From: Pseudomonas izuensis
GTDB taxonomy: Bacteria; Pseudomonadota; Gammaproteobacteria; Pseudomonadales; Pseudomonadaceae
Reading direction: 5' to 3'
NCBI RefSeq assembly: GCF_009861505.1
Contig: NZ_WTFT01000035.1
Span: forward strand, 41,113-105,112
DNA length: 64,000 nt
How positions within the stretch are numbered: position 1 is the stretch's first letter; each line of letters opens with the position of its first letter. The position numbers and the translations under genes were made by a program. The notes under the pieces are model-generated. The model was not told the origin of the DNA. It did not search any database and was given only the letters and a program-made list of their open reading frames with translations. Below are positions 59,107-64,000 of the stretch, piece by piece.

Positions 59107-60164
59107 GGCAGCTGAACCCGCGGTTTGGTTTCGAGGAAAATATCCCAGCTCGACATGAACAGGGCCGCAATCAACGGCCCGATGACGAAGCCATTGAGGC
59201 CAAAGATCGCCAGGCCGCCCAGGGTCGAGATAAGGATCAGATAGTCCGGCATCTTCGTATCCTTGCCCACCAGGATCGGTCGCAATACGTTATCCACCAG
59301 GCCGATCACGAAAATCCCGAACAACCCCAGCACTACGCCCTGCCAGATCGCCCCGGTGAACAGGAAAAACACCGCCACCGGCGCCCAGACAATCCCCGCC
59401 CCCACCGCCGGCAACAACGATAGAAACGCCATCAATACTGCCCAGAGCAACACGCTCGGTATGTCCAGAAACCAGAAAATCAAACCGCCCAACGCGCCTT
59501 GCGTGATCGCTACCAGCAGGTTGCCCTTCACGGTGGCCCGCACCACGCGATTGAATTTGAGCTGCAAACGGCGTTTCTGGTGTTCCTGCAACGGTACGGC
59601 GGAGCGGACTTTACGCGCCAGCTCGGCGCCGTCCCGCAGAAAGAAGAACAGCAGGTAGAGCATGATGAAGAAACTCACCACGAAATCGAAAGTGCCCTGA
59701 CCGAAACTGAAGACCTGTGTGGCGACAAACTCATTGCCCGACACCGCACTCTTGATGATTTTCTCCCGCAACCCGTTCAGCTCGCCGACCCCGAACCGAT
59801 CGAGCAAGTGCTGAAAGTACGGCGGCAGGCTGTGTTTGAAATGCGCCACGTACCCTGCAATGTCCAGTTCCCCGCTTTCGATGCCCTTGTAAAGCGCCGC
59901 CCCCTCCTGGACCAGAAAGATGCCAAGGACTATCACCGGCAAGATCGCAATCACCAGACAGATGCTCAAGGTGAGCAGCGACGTGATGTTGCGTTGCCAG
60001 CCGAATTTCAATTGCAATCGGCGCTGCAGCGGCGCAAAGAGGATACCGAGGATGACCGCCCAGAACACCGCACCGTAAAACGGCAGCAGGATCCAGATGA
60101 ACGCGATGCTCACTAGCCCCAGCAGGACCATCAGCGATTTGTCTTGCGGTGTCTCTTCGTTCAT
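59103..60164 (-). CDS. AI-2E transporter family (UPF0118) membrane permease
   Basis: The 353-aa protein has about eight hydrophobic segments and the family pattern: paired N-terminal helices (LMVLLGLVSIAFIWILLPFYGAVFWAVILGILFAP region), a cytoplasmic/periplasmic middle, and the conserved GLVDNVLRPILVGKDTKMPDYLILIST with GLNGFVIGPLIAALF at the end. Members export AI-2, ions or unknown solutes; the substrate here is not predictable. Length is normal. It is convergent with the 63-aa ORF. Confidence 0.9.
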   Translation of the reverse strand: MNEETPQDKSLMVLLGLVSIAFIWILLPFYGAVFWAVILGILFAPLQRRLQLKFGWQRNITSLLTLSICLVIAILPVIVLGIFLVQEGAALYKGIESGELDIAGYVAHFKHSLPPYFQHLLDRFGVGELNGLREKIIKSAVSGNEFVATQVFSFGQGTFDFVVSFFIMLYLLFFFLRDGAELARKVRSAVPLQEHQKRRLQLKFNRVVRATVKGNLLVAITQGALGGLIFWFLDIPSVLLWAVLMAFLSLLPAVGAGIVWAPVAVFFLFTGAIWQGVVLGLFGIFVIGLVDNVLRPILVGKDTKMPDYLILISTLGGLAIFGLNGFVIGPLIAALFMSSWDIFLETKPRVQLP

Positions 60165-60298
60165 GTCCGATCCATGCCAATGCGCCGGGACGCGAAGGTA
60201 CGTCCTGATGCTTAGGCCGCAATGGCTCGCGCGAGTGCCATCGGGATGTTCACCAAGCATAGATCCCGATCAATAAACCCTCGGGGGGCAAGGTGTCT

Positions 60299-61885
60299 TC
60301 AGTGTGCGGCCCCCTGCAGGTAGTGACGGATGCGGATCTCCACTCCGCTGGTCTGGTACTGCCGGGCTGCCGCTTCGATACGCAACTCACCACGCGTGAC
60401 CCGCTGGTGGTGGCGCAGATGCTCCAGCCAGGATTCGTCGACGAAACACTCCAGCCACTGACGCGGATTCTCGCTGTCCTGCACCAGATACCAGGAAATT
60501 GCCCCGTTGCGCCGACGCATACCATGCACGTGCGCCATGGCGGCCTGGAAGTCTGGCGCCTGGGCGGGCTCGATGTCGTATTCCAGAGTGACCATCACCG
60601 GGCCGCGTTCCCGGTCCATGCCTTCAGCCAGGATGGGTGCCGGCCAGTGCAGCGAGGGCGCCAGGTCTTCCGCCGCGGTAACCGGCAGGCGAAAGCGCAG
60701 GGCGGCGGGCAATCCCAGCAACAGCAAGACACTGGCTCCCAGCAGCGCGACGGGAATGGAAGTGCGGCTGGCCACCAGACCCCAAAGGACTCCGCCGCCG
60801 GCCATGCTGCCGAAGAACACCAGGATGTAGACGGCCAGCGCCCGCGCCCGCACCCAGCCCGGCACCGAGGTCTGCGCCGCCACCTGCAGGCTCGACAGCA
60901 CCGCGATCCAGGCCGCGCCGCTGAGCAGCATCACCGGGACCAGAAAGTAGAGCTGGCGCAGCAGCGCGAGGGCCACCAGCACCAGCGCGTAGAGCACGCT
61001 GGACACAACCACCAGACGGTCACTGCCCAGCCGCTCGCGCAAGCGTGGCAGGAGCGCGGCACCGACCACCGCGCCGACGCCGACACTGCCCAGCAGCAGG
61101 CCGAAGTCGGTGGCGCTGCCGTGCATTTCTCCACGGACGATCAGCGGCAGCAGCGACATGCCGGCGCTGGCACCGAGGAAGAACGAGAACGCGCGCACGA
61201 GCACTGCCTGCAGCGGTCGGGAACTGCGGCTGTAGCGCCAGCCGGCGCGCAAAGCGCCGAACAGTCGCTCCGCCGGCAACACCGCCGGGCTGGTCTCACG
61301 CTTCCAGGCTGCAAGCACACCAATCACGGCGAAGAACGAGGCGGCGTTGAGGGCGAAGGTCAGCCAAGGGCCGACCAGGCTGACCAGCATCCCGGCAATG
61401 GCCGGCCCCACCGCCCGCGCGAGGTTGATGCCGACGCTGGACAGCGCCACGGCCGCCGCAAGCTCGTCTTTGCCCACCAGCTCCGGTGTGGTCGCGCTCC
61501 AGGCCGGCATCATCAGCGCAGTGCCGATGCCCATGCACAGCGTCAGCGCCAGCAGCAGCCACACGGTGGTCAGCCCGAGCAGGGTGAGCGCTGCGAGCAG
61601 CGCGGCCACCGCAGCCATCCAGAGTTGCACGCCAAGCAGGTAGCGGCGCTTGTCGACGATGTCGGCCAGTGCGCCGGCCGGGAGCGCCAGAAAGAACATC
61701 GGCAGGGAACCTGCCACTTGCACCAGCGCCACGTTCAGCGGGCTGGCCGACAGCGAGGTCATCAACCAGCCGGCCCCCACCTCGTGCATCCAGGTGCCGA
61801 TGTTGGAGGCGACACTGGCCAGCCACAGCCAGCGGAAGGTTTTCTGACGCAACGGGCTCCAGGGTGAGGCGGCGGGTAAAGTCAT
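60299..61885 (-). CDS. MFS exporter with C-terminal ABM-like domain
   Basis: The 528-aa protein has about twelve membrane helices of the MFS_3/EntS type (FRWLWLASVASNIGTWMHEVGAGWLM start, LPAGALADIVDKRRYLLG loop). A ~115-residue soluble C-terminal domain follows (MVTLEYDIEPAQAPDFQAAMAHVHGMRRRNGAISWYL and CFVDESWLEHLRHHQRVT), resembling an antibiotic-biosynthesis-monooxygenase/dimeric alpha-beta barrel. This MFS-ABM fusion is a known arrangement in proteobacteria; the soluble domain may regulate or bind substrate. The exported compound is unknown. Confidence 0.89.
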   Translation of the reverse strand: MTLPAASPWSPLRQKTFRWLWLASVASNIGTWMHEVGAGWLMTSLSASPLNVALVQVAGSLPMFFLALPAGALADIVDKRRYLLGVQLWMAAVAALLAALTLLGLTTVWLLLALTLCMGIGTALMMPAWSATTPELVGKDELAAAVALSSVGINLARAVGPAIAGMLVSLVGPWLTFALNAASFFAVIGVLAAWKRETSPAVLPAERLFGALRAGWRYSRSSRPLQAVLVRAFSFFLGASAGMSLLPLIVRGEMHGSATDFGLLLGSVGVGAVVGAALLPRLRERLGSDRLVVVSSVLYALVLVALALLRQLYFLVPVMLLSGAAWIAVLSSLQVAAQTSVPGWVRARALAVYILVFFGSMAGGGVLWGLVASRTSIPVALLGASVLLLLGLPAALRFRLPVTAAEDLAPSLHWPAPILAEGMDRERGPVMVTLEYDIEPAQAPDFQAAMAHVHGMRRRNGAISWYLVQDSENPRQWLECFVDESWLEHLRHHQRVTRGELRIEAAARQYQTSGVEIRIRHYLQGAAH

Positions 61886-61982
61886 GTCAGAACCAGCCTT
61901 TGAGGGGGGATCTGAAGATCAGGTATAGACGAAATCGGCACCGGTCGTCGTTGCGACATCTGCAGGTGATCGCCCCGCAGAT

Positions 61983-62067
61983 CTGTAGGAGCTGGCTTGC
62001 CGGCGAAGGCGTCCGCATTGGCGATGCAAGCCTCGAGGCCCTCTTCGCTGGCAAGCCAGCTCCTACA
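61983..62067. repeat. REPIN
   Basis: Inverted REP pair (GTAGGAGCTGGCTTGCCGGCGAAGG / CTTCGCTGGCAAGCCAGCTCCTAC) between the MFS gene start and the LysR gene end. Confidence 0.83.
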
Positions 62068-62080
62068 AGGTATTTCGTGC

Positions 62081-62944
62081 TCAGGCGAACTCTTCACGCA
62101 GCATCGCCACAAACGCCTCCCGCGCCGGGTGCACGCCTGCGTTTTCATGCCAGTAGAACAGGTTGTCGATGGCCGTCAGTTCGGGGAACTCATACCCCAC
62201 GCACCCCGCCCCCTTGGCGTATTGATCGAACACCCCCTTGGGCACCAGTGCCACGCCGGCCCCGGCGCTGACACATCCGACAATCGCACCATAACTGGCC
62301 AGGCTAACAATCGGCAGCGCCTGGCCATGGCGCAACAGCCAATGCTCCAGCGCCGCCCGATACGGACAGCCCTGGGGCCACATGAAGACGGTTTTGTCGT
62401 GCAGATCCGCCATGTCGCGCACCGGCCCCAGTGATGTGGAGGCAATCAGCAGCAGGTCTTCGCGGTACATCGGCGTGCGCTTGAGGTGCGAGCGTTCGAC
62501 ATCCACCGCGACGATGGCACCGTCGAGCCGATGGCTCAGCGTGTCATCCAGTAACTGGCCCCAGGTGCCGGTGGTCAGCTCCAGCGCCACCGCCGGGAAG
62601 CGCTTGTGGAATTTCGCCAGCAAACGCGGCAGGCGTCCGGTGGCCGAAGACTCGATAGCACCAATGCGCAACGGCCCGGACGGTTCGGCACTCGGATCTA
62701 CCGCGCGCCTGGCTTCTGCGGTGAGGGCCAGAATCTTCGAGGCATAGGCCAGAAAGGTCTGCCCCGACGGACTGATGCGCAGACCGCGCCCCTCACGCAG
62801 AAACAGCGCGACCCCCAACTCCGCTTCCAGCGTCTTGATGCGGGCCGTGATGTTCGATGGGACGCAATGCAGCAACTCGGCCGCACGGGCAATGCTGCCA
62901 ACCTCGGCCACGGTCTTGAACATGCGGATCTGTGCCAGCTCCAT
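62081..62944 (-). CDS. LysR-family transcriptional regulator
   Basis: The 287-aa protein has an N-terminal winged HTH (MELAQIRMFKTVAEVGSIARAAELLHCVPSNITARIKTLEAELG) and a LysR substrate-binding domain (PLRIGAIESSATGRLPRLLAKFHKRFP onward). It is divergent from an EamA permease gene 98 bp away, the usual layout for a LysR controlling its neighbour. An in-frame ATG at 62950 adds two residues; neither start has a strong ribosome site. The effector is unknown. Confidence 0.9.
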   Translation of the reverse strand: MELAQIRMFKTVAEVGSIARAAELLHCVPSNITARIKTLEAELGVALFLREGRGLRISPSGQTFLAYASKILALTAEARRAVDPSAEPSGPLRIGAIESSATGRLPRLLAKFHKRFPAVALELTTGTWGQLLDDTLSHRLDGAIVAVDVERSHLKRTPMYREDLLLIASTSLGPVRDMADLHDKTVFMWPQGCPYRAALEHWLLRHGQALPIVSLASYGAIVGCVSAGAGVALVPKGVFDQYAKGAGCVGYEFPELTAIDNLFYWHENAGVHPAREAFVAMLREEFA

Positions 62945-63042
62945 ATACATCACTCAAAGTGAACGGTTTACGCAGTATAAGTCAGTTGTGGCGAACGATC
63001 GGGGTTCTGATACTCACTGCACCTGCCTCTCGGTGCACGACC

Positions 63043-63951
63043 ATGAATGTACTCACGCCCTCCTCCAGCTCCCCGTTGAAAATCATCCTGGCCATGGCCT
63101 TCGTCGTGGTCTGCTGGGGATATTCCCCGACCGGCATCCATATCGGCTTGCAGGCCTACGACCCCGTGCACCTGGCGTTGTTGCGCTTTTTGCTGGCGTC
63201 GCTGTTCATGGCGGTGGTCGCGGTGATCCGGGGCATTCGCCTGCCCAGCCTTCGCGACATGCCACTGCTGATGGCGCTGGGTTTCTTCGCGGTGAGCCTG
63301 CATCACGTGGCGATCAATTTTGGCCAACAGGGTGTCAGTGCCGGTGCGTCGAGTGTGCTGGCGCAGTCGACACCGCTGTTCAGCACCTTGCTGGCGCGCT
63401 TTGTGTTCAAGGACCGGGTAAGCCTGTGGCGTTGGGGTTGCGTGATCCTGGGATTGATCGGCGTGGTGATTGTGGTGGCGGGCGATCATGGCCTGGGCAG
63501 CATCGACGCCCATGGCGTGTTGATCCTGTTGGCGGCGCTGTCCTGGAGCCTTTACTTTGCCCTGCAACAACATCACACCGGGCGTTACGACGGATTGACG
63601 CTGGTGTGCTACACAGTCTGGTCCGGGACGGCGCTGCTACTGATTTTCCTGCCGGGGCTGGTGGATCAAGTCGTCAATGCCCCATTGCGCGTGCAGTTCG
63701 CGGTGGTTGCCCTGGGGATTTTCCCCAGTGCCCTGGCGTACCTGGCCTGGGCCTATGTACTGGCGCATGTGGACCTGAGCCGGGCGACGATGACGCTGTA
63801 CCTGGTGCCGCCGGTGGCGATGATGATTGCGTCCGTGGGGCTGGGTGAGCAGCCGACCATGATGGTGGCGGTCGGCGCGGTGGTGGTGTTGATCAGTGTG
63901 TTGGCGTTGAATCTGGAGCGGCGGCCGATGGTTCAGGTGGCGCGTGTCTGA
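63043..63951 (+). CDS. EamA/DMT family permease
   Basis: The 302-aa protein consists of two EamA repeats with about ten membrane helices (FVVVCWGYSPTGIHIGL first, then HVAINFGQQGVSAGASSVLAQSTPLFSTLLA, and ALAYLAWAYVLAHVDLSRATMTLYLVPP in the second half). DMT permeases export amino acids, purines or other metabolites; the substrate is not predictable. The divergent LysR gene probably controls it. The start at 63043 gives the usual length. Confidence 0.9.
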   Translation: MNVLTPSSSSPLKIILAMAFVVVCWGYSPTGIHIGLQAYDPVHLALLRFLLASLFMAVVAVIRGIRLPSLRDMPLLMALGFFAVSLHHVAINFGQQGVSAGASSVLAQSTPLFSTLLARFVFKDRVSLWRWGCVILGLIGVVIVVAGDHGLGSIDAHGVLILLAALSWSLYFALQQHHTGRYDGLTLVCYTVWSGTALLLIFLPGLVDQVVNAPLRVQFAVVALGIFPSALAYLAWAYVLAHVDLSRATMTLYLVPPVAMMIASVGLGEQPTMMVAVGAVVVLISVLALNLERRPMVQVARV

Positions 63952-63980
63952 TCGTTAATTTGTGTTGTGGCGTCTGACGT

Positions 63981-64000
63981 CATCGCGGGCAAGCCAAGCT
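63981..64000. repeat. Partial REP at window edge
   Basis: CATCGCGGGCAAGCCAAGCT is the inner part of a REP arm, cut by the end of the window. Confidence 0.6.

Overview
The window looks like chromosomal DNA from a Pseudomonas of the broad P. fluorescens group. This is an inference from the GC-rich coding sequence, the abundant Pseudomonas-type REP/REPIN repeats, and Pseudomonas-like sstT, yceH, nudE and ketosteroid isomerase genes. No rRNA, tRNA, CRISPR, phage or transposase gene was seen.

About 2.5-49.2 kb is a dense steroid catabolism region encoding most of the aerobic 9,10-seco pathway. Nucleus activation: 3beta/17beta-HSD-type SDR, ketosteroid isomerase, Delta4(5alpha)- and Delta1-dehydrogenases, and the 9alpha-hydroxylase KshA/KshB. 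Ring A cleavage: HsaA/HsaB, HsaC, HsaD, then HsaE/F/G. Rings C/D (hexahydroindane propionate branch): FadD3-like ligase, FadE30-like dehydrogenase with a partner, IpdF, EchA20, IpdA/IpdB, IpdC, FadE31/FadE32 and FadA6. Outer-membrane and exported proteins (DUF1302, DUF1329, SurE-like) and a LuxR-family regulator lie within it. I see no sterol or bile-acid side-chain cleavage set, so the window by itself fits use of androgen-like C19 steroids.

Transcription units: leftward 12.4->2.5 kb (hsaC, ipdAB, ring C/D genes), 13.9->12.8 kb (luciferase-like monooxygenase) and 15.2->14.0 kb (hsaA); rightward 16.4-20.5 kb (hsaB, Delta4-DH, HSD, kshB) and 20.7-23.1 kb (SDR, fadD3-like); leftward 25.7->23.1 kb (kstD, SDR); rightward 27.0-31.0 kb (outer-membrane set); divergent 34.6->31.7 kb (SDR, esterase, RibB-like) and 34.7-35.8 kb (kshA); the regulator at 35.9 kb; nudE at 37.1 kb and a tiny secreted-protein ORF at 38.0 kb; leftward 41.8->38.2 kb (hsaD, E, G, F); rightward 42.1-43.4 kb (SDR, SRPBCC); leftward 49.2->43.9 kb (two dehydrogenases, ipdF, maoC, thiolase, ksi).

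The main discovery is a shared promoter architecture. An interrupted palindrome, roughly CTAGTCC-N4-GGACGATG, lies upstream of essentially every one of these units. In almost all cases a -10-like hexamer follows at a fixed 20-nt spacing. This defines a putative class II operator, probably for the LuxR-family protein encoded here, and it adds a NUDIX hydrolase and an unannotated 55-aa secreted protein to the predicted regulon. Two near-identical ~855-bp elements with ~70-bp terminal inverted repeats and no transposase occupy the two largest divergent intergenic regions, each between two such operators. REP elements have replaced or abut the 3' ends of three genes, and three tandem REPIN arrays sit between convergent gene pairs.

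Flanks: 0-2.4 kb holds an MFS fragment, sstT and a DUF1993 gene. 49.3-54.4 kb is a five-gene glycolipid-modification operon, possibly galacturonic acid transfer to LPS. 54.7-64 kb holds yceH, a cupin, a shikimate-dehydrogenase-like gene, small proteins, an AI-2E family permease, an MFS exporter, and a divergent LysR/EamA pair.
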